This document shows, piece by piece, positions 44,545 through 53,301 of a stretch of DNA of 64,000 bases. The notes below the pieces were generated by a model, which searched no databases, had not been told where the DNA came from, and saw nothing but the letters and a program-made list of their open reading frames with translations. Made by a program: the position numbers and the translations under genes. How positions within the stretch are numbered: position 1 is the first letter of the stretch; each line of letters opens with the position of its first letter. This stretch comes from a virus. The stretch spans positions 30,431 through 94,430 of the IMG/VR virus record IMGVR_UViG_3300037247_000961; one strand, written 5' to 3'.

Positions 44545-45543
44545 TTACGTCGCCGTTGGACCCTGAGGCTGTGTAATGGTCCAGGCAGTGAAGCTCACCG
44601 TTGCACCCGACACAATGGCCACGGTATTGAAGATGAAGTCCGCGGACGCCGTGCCAGCCTCACCATCGATGTGGCTATTGAGAACCGTGTCAGCCACATT
44701 GGACGAGGAGCCTCGGCAGTAAAGGACGGTACCCGTATTGTCGGCCGACGCATCGTCTGTGATCGCAGCGGCAGTGGCCAGGGCACCAGGAGTGTCGTCG
44801 GTGGAGGCACCGAACGCGGTCGTAGAGCAAGTGGCAGAGAACAGAATCGTGCCAACGTCAGCCGCGTCCGGATCGACGGGCTGTGCACCGGTCCATCCCT
44901 GGATGACACCGCCGAGTGACCCTTCATCCATGAGATCCACCGAAGCGTCAATGCCCGCCTGAGCGAAGGCGATAGACACGTTCGTGTTCAACGCGAACAT
45001 TTCGTCAATGCCAAGATGTAGCTGTTCATCCGGCCAGAATGTATCCTCGGGCGGAAGCGGGTCGGCGCCCTTGCCCACCTTGCCACGCTCGCGGACATTG
45101 CCCGCTGCACGTTCCTCTGCCTCGCCCGCGTACAACGGCCACCGGGCATCCTTCATGCCGTGACGCGTCACACGCGTACCGACCTTGGTCTGACCAACGA
45201 CGGAGGTTCCGATCTTGCCGGGAATGTGATTGCCGTCTGGATCGATGGCCAACTTGTCGGCGAGGATCTTTTCGAATGTCTTCTGAGAGCGCGGAATGAA
45301 CCGTTCCATCGCCTCCTTCTCGAACTCGGCTAGGCTATCTGGACCGAGACGTGCCTTGAACTTGGGAAGGAGATACTCGAATTCATCCTTGTAATCGGCC
45401 CGCTCCAGACTCTGCATGGCCCATTCGCGACCATAGATAGCTATTTCAGAATCCTTGTTCGAGAACCTGCTGGGCAGGCCAAAGTGCGAGGCCCAGACCT
45501 TTGCTGCTTCGTCAAGAGTCGCAGTGTCAAGATTACGTGCCAT
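44545..45543 (-). CDS. Structural protein of unknown role
   Basis: 332 residues. The helical N-terminal half (ARNLDTATLDEAAKVW, DYKDEFEYLLPKFKAR) and a Thr/Ala/Asp-rich beta C-terminal half (GGVIQGWTGAQPVDPDAADV, GTASADFIFNTVAIVSG). It has its own leader with an inverted repeat, so it may be expressed separately. Possibly a head-vertex or decoration protein. Confidence 0.55.
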   Translation of the reverse strand: MARNLDTATLDEAAKVWASHFGLPSRFSNKDSEIAIYGREWAMQSLERADYKDEFEYLLPKFKARLGPDSLAEFEKEAMERFIPRSQKTFEKILADKLAIDPDGNHIPGKIGTSVVGQTKVGTRVTRHGMKDARWPLYAGEAEERAAGNVRERGKVGKGADPLPPEDTFWPDEQLHLGIDEMFALNTNVSIAFAQAGIDASVDLMDEGSLGGVIQGWTGAQPVDPDAADVGTILFSATCSTTAFGASTDDTPGALATAAAITDDASADNTGTVLYCRGSSSNVADTVLNSHIDGEAGTASADFIFNTVAIVSGATVSFTAWTITQPQGPTAT

Positions 45544-45621
45544 GATTTTGTTTCCTTGTTAACGCGGGTTGAGAATCACCGCCCGCGCCATGGCGAGCAA
45601 GAGACGGAAAAAGGGTAAAAT

Positions 45622-45672
45622 TTGCATCTTTTTATGATGGGCACGTTACCACACTTCGGCCCAAAGATGCAA
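45622..45672. promoter_or_regulatory. TTGCATC inverted repeat in leader; possible leftward promoter
   Basis: TTGCATCTTT (45622-45631) and AAAGATGCAA (45663-45672) are exact complements 31 bases apart. On the minus strand the right arm reads TTGCAT and could serve as a weak -35, but the -10 match 16-18 bases on (around TAACGT) is poor. The motif recurs in the capsid promoter at 51225-51254. Confidence 0.4.
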
Positions 45673-45677
45673 GCGAA

Positions 45678-46982
45678 TTAAGTCAATTCTCGCCAGGACA
45701 TTGAGCCCTCAACATTTGCGGCTGTCACTCCACCAATGGGCCGAACACACAATACAATTGTGTCCAAAGTTCCATCGATGGCAGATCCTAGAACCAGTGC
45801 ACTTGGCATAACGCCACTATCCGATCCTCCATCTTTTCCAGACTCAAGATAGCCCCCAGCAAGTTCATCCCCACCAGTCACTGCATTCGCAGTAACGCCA
45901 AGGGCGGTTTGGACAGCGGAATTAGATAAATCACCGTAGGTAAATGTTCCAGCAACCGTTGGATTAAATAGCAAGATCCATTCAAGAAATTCAGAATTAG
46001 ACTGAGTCTGCATCGCCATTCTGAGCATCTTAATAGTGGTGCCAATGAAATCCGCCTTGAGCCGAATGCCGACAACTGCATAGATGGTATTCTCCACCGC
46101 TGTTACGACCGCTGCCCCAGCCGTAGACTTGTAACGAACGATGCCGATGTCATCTGTTCCTCCCTCAGCGACCACGCTAGCACAGATGACTCGCATCGAG
46201 CAGACACCTGAATCGGCCGTCGTGGTAATTGCATATCTGAGCGGAAGATTTGGGGTACTAGCCCAAGGAATGATACCTGTGTTAGCAACTTCAGTTTTGT
46301 GGACGTAAACAATAGACCCGTCAATCTCGAAACCAAAGCGAACACGTCCAGCAGAGAGCCATTGAAAATCGATGACAAATATTTGCGACTTGGTTATATC
46401 CAGGATCACGCCAGAGGGATTGAATACATCGTCATCACCATCCATGGTGTCTATGTTCCATGCGGCTTGGGCCACAGAGGAATCTACCACGGACCCATTA
46501 TCCTTGGATCTAGTGACGATGTTTATAGTTCCAGCGTTACTTTCGAAGAAGGCCCCATTATCATCATCGAACATGCCAAGTTGTCGCACGCATCCAGTCT
46601 TTATTCCACTGGCAAGTTCAAGGACAGTAGACATAAGAATCAATTGAGATTTACCCGGCTGGTAATTGAACCTGCGAAAAGTTTGCCTTATTCGAGTTCC
46701 AGCTGTAGCATCCGTGCTTGTCCAATCAATATAAGGCTTGTCCACGGTCGGTCCTGCAACCGCCATTGTGCCTGTTAGCACTTCGTCCCAGAATAAAGGC
46801 TGGTTGCTCCCGTGGAGTAGTTTACTGTCAAATTCGGTAAAGGGTTGCGAGACCCGAAATCTTCCAAAGGCATCAACTGACGGCCCATCATCGGAACTGA
46901 CTAGGACTCTTTGAAGCTTTTTGCCTCCATCATCTCTGGAGGCATAAACTTCACCGGTACCATATGCGGGTCCAATAGACAT
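45678..46982 (-). CDS. Virion protein with VSxPFTxFD motif
   Basis: 434 residues, beta-rich. DAFGRFRVSQPFTEFDSKLL near residue 37 is a motif I associate with large decoration or fibre-base proteins in aquatic phages. The remainder is jelly-roll-like (FGFEIDGSIVYVHKTEVANT; EWILLFNPTVAGTFTYGDLS). Probably exposed on the virion. Confidence 0.55.
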   Translation of the reverse strand: MSIGPAYGTGEVYASRDDGGKKLQRVLVSSDDGPSVDAFGRFRVSQPFTEFDSKLLHGSNQPLFWDEVLTGTMAVAGPTVDKPYIDWTSTDATAGTRIRQTFRRFNYQPGKSQLILMSTVLELASGIKTGCVRQLGMFDDDNGAFFESNAGTINIVTRSKDNGSVVDSSVAQAAWNIDTMDGDDDVFNPSGVILDITKSQIFVIDFQWLSAGRVRFGFEIDGSIVYVHKTEVANTGIIPWASTPNLPLRYAITTTADSGVCSMRVICASVVAEGGTDDIGIVRYKSTAGAAVVTAVENTIYAVVGIRLKADFIGTTIKMLRMAMQTQSNSEFLEWILLFNPTVAGTFTYGDLSNSAVQTALGVTANAVTGGDELAGGYLESGKDGGSDSGVMPSALVLGSAIDGTLDTIVLCVRPIGGVTAANVEGSMSWRELT

Positions 46983-46983
46983 A

Positions 46984-47352
46984 TTATGTTTCGTTACACG
47001 TCACAACTAATTTATAGTAAACTGTTCCTGTGACGCCTGCGGGCGTCGCTCTTACGGATTGAGTGTTGGCTGCCCAAGTGACGGTCGACGGAGCACTCGC
47101 TGTTATTAGATTGTTAAGCGGCGGCTCAAAGACCGGAGCGGTGTTGACCGTTTGGATCTCGATCAGTACTGTGCCGGCTGAAGGGACAACAGGAATAGTG
47201 CCGGCTGCGTCACTGAAGAATTGCACTCCAGCAAAGCAATGCGGCTTAGTGATATCGAGTTCGCCCAGGGTAATGATTGACCCAACTGCAAACACCGCGC
47301 TCTCAATGAACGCAACCGTCTTATTTGCACCACGACGTGCTCCACCTGCCAT
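46984..47352 (-). CDS. Small beta-rich virion-region protein
   Basis: 122 residues, not recognised. A basic N-terminus (AGGARRGANKTVAF) then a beta-sandwich-like sequence ending YYKLVVTCNET. TAATG overlap with the upstream gene; co-translated with the VSxPFT protein. Confidence 0.5.
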   Translation of the reverse strand: MAGGARRGANKTVAFIESAVFAVGSIITLGELDITKPHCFAGVQFFSDAAGTIPVVPSAGTVLIEIQTVNTAPVFEPPLNNLITASAPSTVTWAANTQSVRATPAGVTGTVYYKLVVTCNET

Positions 47353-48002
47353 TACACAAAGTGCCTTGGCACCTGTCCCACATAAATGGATAACGGTTCG
47401 ATCACCGTGAATCCATCCGGGGCGATCTGAGATCCTGCTGGTACATCCACGACCACTGTACCCTGTACGGCAGCCGCGAAACTGCCATTGCTATCCTCCG
47501 CCCAGGCCTTGGCGGCACCGAAGGTATCGGAGGATGCCACAGCCCGCGCAAGTTCTTGGCCGTTGCCCCACATACGCACGCGACCATCTCCGGGCCGTAT
47601 GGCAACGACCAAATCCATCAACAGCCCAACAGGCAACTCGACGGTATTGTCAAAGAGTGCTGTGGCCCCGTTAACCGTTCCATCTTCACCGGCATGGAAG
47701 CCAATAGTCTGATCACCGACCCACAAGGCGGCACCGATATCAGCACCGCTAAACTCAAACACCAGGCCTTTATGGACCCCGGCATTGGCTGTAATCTCAA
47801 TGGCTGTACGGAATGTGATCGGAGACGTCCGTGAAGGGAAGATGGCACCTGTATCAATGTCCGCGACGGCCATAACGGTGCCACCGAAGATTTGATGCGT
47901 GCGGAACATCTCCGGGATACCAGCCAAAGACTGGCGCCGCCGGACGGCATGGTGGAAAACGACCCGACCTAAACCGTCATCCTGATGCTGTGCAAGGTGC
48001 AT
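47352..48002 (-). CDS. Lectin-like beta-sandwich protein
   Basis: 216 residues. From residue about 60 the sequence reads like a concanavalin-type sandwich (SPITFRTAIEITANAGVHKG, GLVFEFSGADIGAALWVGD, LLMDLVVAIRPGDGRVRMWG). The first 40 residues are basic and atypical; an internal start at VMAVADID is possible. Likely virion surface protein. Confidence 0.5.
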   Translation of the reverse strand: MHLAQHQDDGLGRVVFHHAVRRRQSLAGIPEMFRTHQIFGGTVMAVADIDTGAIFPSRTSPITFRTAIEITANAGVHKGLVFEFSGADIGAALWVGDQTIGFHAGEDGTVNGATALFDNTVELPVGLLMDLVVAIRPGDGRVRMWGNGQELARAVASSDTFGAAKAWAEDSNGSFAAAVQGTVVVDVPAGSQIAPDGFTVIEPLSIYVGQVPRHFV

Positions 48003-48009
48003 GATGCAC
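47997..48009. promoter_or_regulatory. GTGCATGATGCAC palindrome over a gene start
   Basis: A perfect 6+1+6 dyad spanning the ATG at 48002. The same 13 bases occur, on the other strand, inside the 25-bp palindrome at 53360-53384. Possible operator or RNA hairpin at the start codon. Confidence 0.4.
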
Positions 48010-48011
48010 GC

Positions 48012-48794
48012 TTACCCCCGATGCTGGGGCCTCTGAGTACCACGCGGAGGCTTGCGGCCTAGGAAGGCTTTATCGATAGGCGAACGCACCTCCAGCATCT
48101 TTGCAACGTCACTGGGTTTAGCGCCGGAATTACCCATGAACTTACTGGCGCGCATGGCACGGTTATAACGCAGCTTATTCTGCATCGCGATATAGTCCCG
48201 AATGCCAGCCGTGGCAGCATGAGGATTGGCAACGGTAAGGGCGTCGATCTTTGAGCATATCTCGTTGACCTTATCGCTGGAAATCTTCATCGCCTTGTCC
48301 GCGGCCTCTTTCACGCGGTCAGCATCGAGCATGGCTTCTTCATGAACCGCAAGTGAAGCCTGAAGGGCCTGCATCTCGGTCAATACCGGCGCTACGGCCT
48401 TTTCCGGGGCCTGTGTGGCGATCTCGGGAGCGACTGGTGTCACCGTAACCGTTTCACCTTGAGTCGCCTCCATGGCCACGACATCCGGTTCTACGGCATC
48501 GACCATCACATCGAATTCGCCGCCGGCCTGGACGTCTATTACCGCCTCGGAGGCTTCGGGGGCTTGTTCGGACTCGGAAAGTGCTTCGACATCATTGTCC
48601 TCCGTTGAATCGATGGCCTTGTACTCTTGGACCGATGCACGTGAGAAATCGGGCGCGGCATTGGTGACCTGTGTCCGGGACAAATCCGGCATCTGGGTCA
48701 ATTTCTGCAACACGTCCATACGAGGCATGCCATCGCCGGTCCAATGACTGTCATTGGCAGGGTCCAGCTTTGCCAGGGCTTCTTTGATATTCAT
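48012..48794 (-). CDS. Conserved phage head-region protein (LDPANDxHWTxDG motif)
   Basis: 260 residues. The N-terminus NIKEALAKLDPANDSHWTGD followed by GMPRMDVLQ is a motif seen in small head-region proteins of several phages. An acidic Ala/Glu/Pro-rich low-complexity middle (residues about 65-140) leads to a coiled coil and basic C-terminus (FLGRKPPRGTQRPQHRG). Perhaps an assembly or scaffold accessory protein. Confidence 0.55.
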   Translation of the reverse strand: MNIKEALAKLDPANDSHWTGDGMPRMDVLQKLTQMPDLSRTQVTNAAPDFSRASVQEYKAIDSTEDNDVEALSESEQAPEASEAVIDVQAGGEFDVMVDAVEPDVVAMEATQGETVTVTPVAPEIATQAPEKAVAPVLTEMQALQASLAVHEEAMLDADRVKEAADKAMKISSDKVNEICSKIDALTVANPHAATAGIRDYIAMQNKLRYNRAMRASKFMGNSGAKPSDVAKMLEVRSPIDKAFLGRKPPRGTQRPQHRG

Positions 48795-48905
48795 TTACCG
48801 CTCCTCGGTTTATAGAAAAGGGGTTGCGCCCTACATAGGCTGTGGCCAATCAGGAATAGCCAGCCACCACAACCCTCAAATAACGTCGCGATCCGCGCCG
48901 CCTCC

Positions 48906-49379
48906 TTACTCGGAGGCCGCAAGGGCGTCCGCGATAGCCTTCGCCAGCAATGCGACAAACGCATCAGCCTGAACGCCCGACTTGGCACTCAACGCAGAGA
49001 CCTCGTCGATGTTCCAGACGCGATCCGTTGCAATGTCCCGGTGACTGGTGTGCTGCTTGTTCAGGGCATCGGCATTGGCTGCCATATTCGTCAGCAATTG
49101 AACCTGGACCGTCCGGAGATTGCCCAAATGATCCTGTGCCGCCTGCGCGGCACGCTGCATTTCGATGCCGACGAAATCGAACGTGCGCTTGGTGTTGGCA
49201 TTCCACGAACGGGTCTGATCCAGAATCGCCGCCATGGTGGCTTCATCCGCTCCCACGTCGGTAATTTGGTCTTGCCGCGCAACAACCGAATCCCGCTCGA
49301 AGTCCGAAACCGTTCGCCGTGCTCCAATGCCCGATGCCGCTTCCGACGTCGCGCTCTCAGATACTGAGTCTTTCGCCAT
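48906..49379 (-). CDS. Hypothetical helical head-region protein
   Basis: 157 residues from ATG 49379. All-helical in appearance (TMAAILDQTRSWNANTKRTF, EMQRAAQAAQDHLGNLRTVQ). Likely coiled-coil. Not recognised. The frame extends to 49412 but that start is less well placed. Confidence 0.5.
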   Translation of the reverse strand: MAKDSVSESATSEAASGIGARRTVSDFERDSVVARQDQITDVGADEATMAAILDQTRSWNANTKRTFDFVGIEMQRAAQAAQDHLGNLRTVQVQLLTNMAANADALNKQHTSHRDIATDRVWNIDEVSALSAKSGVQADAFVALLAKAIADALAASE

Positions 49380-49454
49380 AGTTGTTCTCCATTTATTGAA
49401 ATTACTCGTCACTAATCCACTTAGTAACGAGATCGTGAAACCGAACGCGCCTGC

Positions 49455-49991
49455 TTAGTCGTTGCCAAGCACGATGTATGAGATGTACAGTTCGCCGTCG
49501 ATGGTAAGCACGCTGTCGTCGCCGGTGATGTCTGCAGCGTCGACCAAGATATTAAGGTTCAGTTCGAGCGAGCCGTCCGTATTGTCGTACATGACACCGG
49601 CTTCGCCATCTGTGCTAACACTGCGTGTGCGAGGAGAAACTTCAGCCGTCGCAGCAGCGATATCTACGACCTTGATGATATCTTCCATCGTGGTCGCGAT
49701 GGGATCGGTATCATCGGTGCTCGGCGTTGTGCCGACACCATAATTGCCCTCCCACGTATCGACGAGATCGCCGTCTGAGCCGGAACCAGCGAACGTGAAG
49801 TATGAAGCCGCACCGAGGAACAGGATATTGCCCTCGGGGAAATCGCCAACAACGAGAGTGGCCCAGGCCGGTTGTCCGCCTGTATCCTCGGTCAAAGTGA
49901 CTGTCTTGGCCTTGACCACGAACACATCACGCACAATAGGCGCAACAGACTTGTTCGCGGCATCGTGGGAGCGAGGCAATCCTTTTGCCAT
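49455..49991 (-). CDS. Capsid decoration-like protein
   Basis: 178 residues, acidic, beta-rich (FPEGNILFLGAASYFTFAGS, TRSVSTDGEAGVMYDNTDGS). The second gene after the major capsid gene on the same transcript, where decoration or cement proteins usually lie. No family recognised. Confidence 0.55.
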   Translation of the reverse strand: MAKGLPRSHDAANKSVAPIVRDVFVVKAKTVTLTEDTGGQPAWATLVVGDFPEGNILFLGAASYFTFAGSGSDGDLVDTWEGNYGVGTTPSTDDTDPIATTMEDIIKVVDIAAATAEVSPRTRSVSTDGEAGVMYDNTDGSLELNLNILVDAADITGDDSVLTIDGELYISYIVLGND

Positions 49992-50070
49992 TTGTCTTTT
50001 CCTTATGGTTAGAGGTTGAGGCGAGAGAGGGGCAGCCTAGACCGCCGCCTCCCGAGGCCCCGACTTAAAC

Positions 50071-51108
50071 CTATGCTTCCCGAGAAACCAATCTTGCGAA
50101 CTTGATCATCTTCCGCTCGGGGTACACCCGATTCCAGGAAGTGGCCACGTTCAGTTGATTGGCACCTGTGCCGTTGCCCGGCCCACCGTTCGGGGCCGTG
50201 CCTGTGTAGGCATGCCCGACCGGGTGAAGCGACCATTGCTGACGGGAGTAAAGAATCTCCTGCCCGCCGCCGTTACCGGCGCCCGCGGCGCGGACGATCT
50301 CGGTCGGCACCTTCGGGGGACTAGAGCCAAGCCGCAAGAAGCCGGCACCAAACAGCCACGAGTCGTAAACATTCGAGGCGTTGGGCATGCCGTCATCGAT
50401 CAACACCGACCGGCCAAGGAACGTGGGGATGTTGACCACACCGTTCGAGTCCGGAATGAAGTCGATCAGGTTGTTCTTCTGCATGCGGTTGTACACGACC
50501 GAATGAACCATGATCGCGACCAGGTCTTCCATCGAGTCGCCCATCGTAACGGCGGTGTCGAGGAACGCCTCGGCCGAGAAATTGGTCACGCCATCGACGA
50601 AGCTGGAACCAGAGATGTCGTTCTGGTAATCGCCAGAGTCGTTGGCAACGTTGTCCTTGATCACACCGTTCACGGTAGCGAGGACAATCGTTTGAAGGCG
50701 CCGGGTCCAATAGAAACCGACCCTGCCGATAATGGCATCGAGCGGATCTTCACCGGCCAGTACCGCGGACAGATCGGCACTCGACCAGGACTGGTTACGG
50801 TTCAAGCGAACCGCGATCTCTTGGTCGGTCTCGATTTTCTGCGGATTAGGAGAATCCGTTCCACCGGAGAAGCCAGCGGACGTCGAGGTATCAGTTGACA
50901 CCCGATCCGCGTCGCTATCCAGATCACGGAATGACGGAACGTTGAAGGTGAGGCCCCCGCCGGCCAGCATCTCGTCAATGGCAGGATCGCGCACCGCAAC
51001 ACCTGAAGTGATGATGCGAGCCTTCTCCTCCGTCAACTGCTGAACGTAAGGGGTGAAGATTTCCGGCACTATGACGTCGGAAACTTGGGTGATGGGACCA
51101 GCGGCCAT
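50071..51108 (-). CDS. Major capsid protein
   Basis: 345 residues. HK97-like features: an N-terminal arm (SDVIVPEIFTPYVQQLTEEK), the E-loop-like GGGLTFNVPSFRDLDSDAD, spine-helix region LSAVLAGEDPLDAIIGRVGF and a closing beta segment WNRVYPERKMIKFARLVS. Also characteristic is SRQQWSLHPVGHAY near residue 290. It has its own promoter and a leader hairpin, unlike most genes here, consistent with very high expression. A ribosome-binding site AAAGGAGA precedes the ATG. Confidence 0.85.
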   Translation of the reverse strand: MAAGPITQVSDVIVPEIFTPYVQQLTEEKARIITSGVAVRDPAIDEMLAGGGLTFNVPSFRDLDSDADRVSTDTSTSAGFSGGTDSPNPQKIETDQEIAVRLNRNQSWSSADLSAVLAGEDPLDAIIGRVGFYWTRRLQTIVLATVNGVIKDNVANDSGDYQNDISGSSFVDGVTNFSAEAFLDTAVTMGDSMEDLVAIMVHSVVYNRMQKNNLIDFIPDSNGVVNIPTFLGRSVLIDDGMPNASNVYDSWLFGAGFLRLGSSPPKVPTEIVRAAGAGNGGGQEILYSRQQWSLHPVGHAYTGTAPNGGPGNGTGANQLNVATSWNRVYPERKMIKFARLVSREA

Positions 51109-51187
51109 GGGAAAATCTCCTTTGCAGGCTGGCTATGGGATAAACCATCGCCGAGCACCATGGCCGGGTCTGGAGGGATTGGAGGCA

Positions 51188-51217
51188 AAATCAGACTGGC
51201 CCATGGCCATCTGATTT
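51188..51217 (-). promoter_or_regulatory. 5'-terminal stem-loop of the capsid transcript
   Basis: On the minus strand AAATCAGATGGCC and GGCCA-TCTGATTT pair over 13 bp with one bulged G and an ATG loop. It begins just where the predicted transcript start falls (about 51218). Such 5' stem-loops protect mRNA from decay, which fits a capsid message. Confidence 0.55.
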
Positions 51218-51224
51218 CGCACCT

Positions 51225-51254
51225 TATATACACGATCTTGCATCAAGATGCAAG
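51225..51254 (-). promoter_or_regulatory. Leftward capsid promoter with overlapping palindrome
   Basis: Minus strand: TTGCAT (51253-51248), 17 bases, TATATA (51230-51225). The -35 is weak. The 18-bp palindrome CTTGCATC-AA-GATGCAAG (51237-51254) covers the -35 and half the spacer, so an activator or repressor probably works here. The gene behind it is the major capsid gene. Confidence 0.6.
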
Positions 51255-51320
51255 TCTTTTCTAGAACAAAAAGGGAATTGGGTAATATTCTTGCGTTTTT
51301 ACATCATTGGTCGATTTTGG

Positions 51321-51349
51321 TTGACTTGGAGCGATGGAAGGCTTATTTT
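51321..51349 (+). promoter_or_regulatory. Rightward promoter of the plus-strand cassette
   Basis: TTGACT (51321-51326), 17 bases, TATTTT (51344-51349). A 12-base direct repeat TTTTTACATCAT occurs at 51296-51307 and again at 51346-51357, flanking the -35 and covering the -10/start region, as an operator would. The first gene's GAGGAGG follows within 15 bases. Confidence 0.6.
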
Positions 51350-51373
51350 TACATCATACCGAGGAGGAACCCA

Positions 51374-51898
51374 ATGACCTTTACCGCCCCCACCACATAC
51401 GCCGAGGCCAAGGCCCTGATGGGCAAGGACGTTGAGACCCCCATCGGCACGCTGCACTGCACAGGCGCCGGGCTGCACGGAGTCGCCGGCACACCCACGG
51501 AGGAATACAGCATCAATTTCCACAACGCCAAAGGCAACGTCGCGATCTCTTGGTCAAGCATCGATGGCTGGGTCACCCTGGCCGAGCAGAAGGCGCGGAC
51601 CTGGAAGATCGGATACGACCGGCTGAGCACCGCAGCCCACAAGTTGCTTGACCTGGTCCTGGGCACCGAGCTTAAGGATATCCCGGTAGAGCGCCGCGCC
51701 AATGTTGACAAGCTCTTGCGGATCGCAAAGCGCCGGTTGATTAAGGCCGGCAAAATGACCCTCAAGACCTGCGCGCGCTGCGGCGGAGGAGGCAAGTTTA
51801 GCTACAACGAGATCGACGGGGACATGTGCTACGGCTGCGGCGGAAGCGGCAAGGTGCTTCCTACCACGACCGACGCCCTGCGCGTAGCGCGCAAGTAA
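51374..51898 (+). CDS. Plus-strand cassette gene 1: DnaJ-type zinc-ribbon protein
   Basis: 174 residues from ATG 51374 (GAGGAGG in front). Near the C-terminus are CARCGGGGKF and CYGCGGSGKV, two CxxCxGxG zinc knuckles. The N-terminal 110 residues (ALMGKDVETPIGTLHCTGAG; AISWSSIDGWVTLAEQKART) are unrecognised. First gene of a short operon that runs against all other genes, between the scaffold and capsid genes. Possibly a regulator or host-takeover protein. Confidence 0.65.
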   Translation: MTFTAPTTYAEAKALMGKDVETPIGTLHCTGAGLHGVAGTPTEEYSINFHNAKGNVAISWSSIDGWVTLAEQKARTWKIGYDRLSTAAHKLLDLVLGTELKDIPVERRANVDKLLRIAKRRLIKAGKMTLKTCARCGGGGKFSYNEIDGDMCYGCGGSGKVLPTTTDALRVARK

Positions 51899-51911
51899 GG
51901 AAAAGGCAATC

Positions 51912-52085
51912 ATGATAACACCTATGAAACCCAACCGCGCATTTGAGGTTGCCAACTCGGGAGCAAAAACGGAAGCTCAGCGGGTGCAAGCAATTAAGGC
52001 GCTCAAACTGTTTGCTCGCCAAGCGCCGGAAGCAGCAGAAATCGCACAGGAAGCTTGGCGTAAACTTGCAAGGAGACTGCCATGA
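51912..52085 (+). CDS. Plus-strand cassette gene 2: 57-residue protein
   Basis: Small gene with AAAAGGC before ATG 51912. Helical, basic and alanine-rich (EAQRVQAIKALKLFARQAPE), no known family. Its stop overlaps the next start as ATGA, which supports translation. Cationic helical peptides of this size can bind nucleic acid or host enzymes, but this is only a possibility. Confidence 0.55.
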   Translation: MITPMKPNRAFEVANSGAKTEAQRVQAIKALKLFARQAPEAAEIAQEAWRKLARRLP

Positions 52086-52243
52086 AGCTAAACAAAGAAC
52101 GGAAATCGCGTCTAATCGACGACCTGATCCAGGTAGCCTTGGATATTTTGCATCACGATATTGACATAAATGACGACGCGGGCAAGTGGGAAATTGAAAG
52201 ATTGCAAGAAGAATTCGGCGTAATCTTAGACGGCATGGAATAA
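52082..52243 (+). CDS. Plus-strand cassette gene 3: 53-residue protein
   Basis: Small gene coupled to the previous one by ATGA. A basic start (MKLNKERKSRLIDDLIQVAL) then an acidic helix (ERLQEEFGVILDGME). Not recognised. The run of tightly coupled small genes is typical of phage early accessory operons. Confidence 0.55.
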   Translation: MKLNKERKSRLIDDLIQVALDILHHDIDINDDAGKWEIERLQEEFGVILDGME

Positions 52244-52261
52244 AGGTTGGAGGACAGACCA

Positions 52262-52459
52262 ATGACCTCTACCATCAAGGGAGATAATCAAATGCCCTGG
52301 TACATCATAACGGACTACCAAGACAACGGCGCTGTAGCGCAGCGCCAATACATCGAAGCCAAGAACCGCAAAGAGGCACGAGTGAAGGCCGGCGAAATGC
52401 CGACCCTCAATCGCGTAACGGAAAAAGCGCGACTCGACAAAGACGGACGACTCGTTTAG
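52262..52459 (+). CDS. Plus-strand cassette gene 4: 65-residue protein
   Basis: Starts at ATG 52262 (TTGGAGG in front) or at ATG 52292 (AAGGGAG in front); both are plausible. Sequence WYIITDYQDNGAVAQRQYIE with AKNRKEARVKAGEMP has a small alpha/beta look. The stop overlaps the stop of the scaffold-like gene on the other strand by four bases, so the two transcripts converge here with no terminator between. Confidence 0.55.
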   Translation: MTSTIKGDNQMPWYIITDYQDNGAVAQRQYIEAKNRKEARVKAGEMPTLNRVTEKARLDKDGRLV

Positions 52460-53301
52460 GCCTTAGCCTTCGGCGCCGGCTGTCTCCCGCCGATGGATGT
52501 ACCGGCCGATGCTGCCATCCGTTCGGCCTTGGGCCTATCCTCGCGGATGGCCTTGCCCTGCTCCGTAAGGTTCCAATGCTCCTTTGACCACGGATTCTTG
52601 GCGAAGCCCGCCCCGCCAGTGCCACCGCCGGCACCGCCGCCCGTGGATGCCGGCCACCAATGCGGACGCTTCTCCTGCATCTCGGACAGCCAGATATCAG
52701 GGGCAATGCCCGGGGTCACACCGACCTGGTCACGGGTCAACACGAGGCCTTCGTCATTGATCTCGAACTGGCGCTCGGCATACATCAACACGTCGTCGAT
52801 TGCCGTATCGATGACCTTGGAAGCTGTAGCCGCCGTGCGCACTGCATCGCCGATGGTGCGAATGGTGTTCGCCTGCTCGAAGCCCAGGATCTTCTCGTCC
52901 TTCTCTTCCCCGGCCTTTTTCAGATCCAAGTTCTCACGGTCAGAAGTCACCTTGGCCGCAACAATGCGAGCCTCGGCCGCGGCCTTGACCCCCGCTTCGA
53001 ACTTCTCTTTGCCGTCTTTGCCGCCTTCGCCGGCCTCGGCCGCTGCACGCAACTCGGTCAGTTCGGCCAAGTCCGCATCGACCTTTTCCTTATCCATCTC
53101 GGCCCAAACGGCGACCTTCTTCTTGGACTCCTTGTGATCGGTGCGCTCCTTGCCGAGAGCAACGTTCAACTTGTCGACATCGGCCTTGGTGACAAGGCCA
53201 TTGATGCCGGTAAGCTGCCACTTGCCCTCGACCTCGGTGTAGAGTTCGATATGCGCCTCGGGAACGTCCTCTTTCTTTTCGTACATTAGTTCGAGTGCCA
53301 T
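52456..53301 (-). CDS. Capsid scaffold-like protein
   Basis: 281 residues from ATG 53301 (AGGAGAGA in front). N-terminal YEKKEDVPEAHIELYTEVEG and GINGLVTKADVDKLNVALGK, a long coiled coil (residues about 55-135), and a Gly-rich, basic tail (STGGGAGGGTGGAGFAKNPW). This plan matches phage scaffold proteins of the GP20 type. Normally the scaffold gene directly precedes the capsid gene; here the plus-strand cassette separates them. Confidence 0.7.
   Translation of the reverse strand: MALELMYEKKEDVPEAHIELYTEVEGKWQLTGINGLVTKADVDKLNVALGKERTDHKESKKKVAVWAEMDKEKVDADLAELTELRAAAEAGEGGKDGKEKFEAGVKAAAEARIVAAKVTSDRENLDLKKAGEEKDEKILGFEQANTIRTIGDAVRTAATASKVIDTAIDDVLMYAERQFEINDEGLVLTRDQVGVTPGIAPDIWLSEMQEKRPHWWPASTGGGAGGGTGGAGFAKNPWSKEHWNLTEQGKAIREDRPKAERMAASAGTSIGGRQPAPKAKA

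Noticed and set aside
50155-50898. 247-codon plus-strand open frame
   Set aside because: Antisense of the major capsid gene, whose HK97-like sequence is clear; Arg/His-rich composition is typical of a shadow frame.
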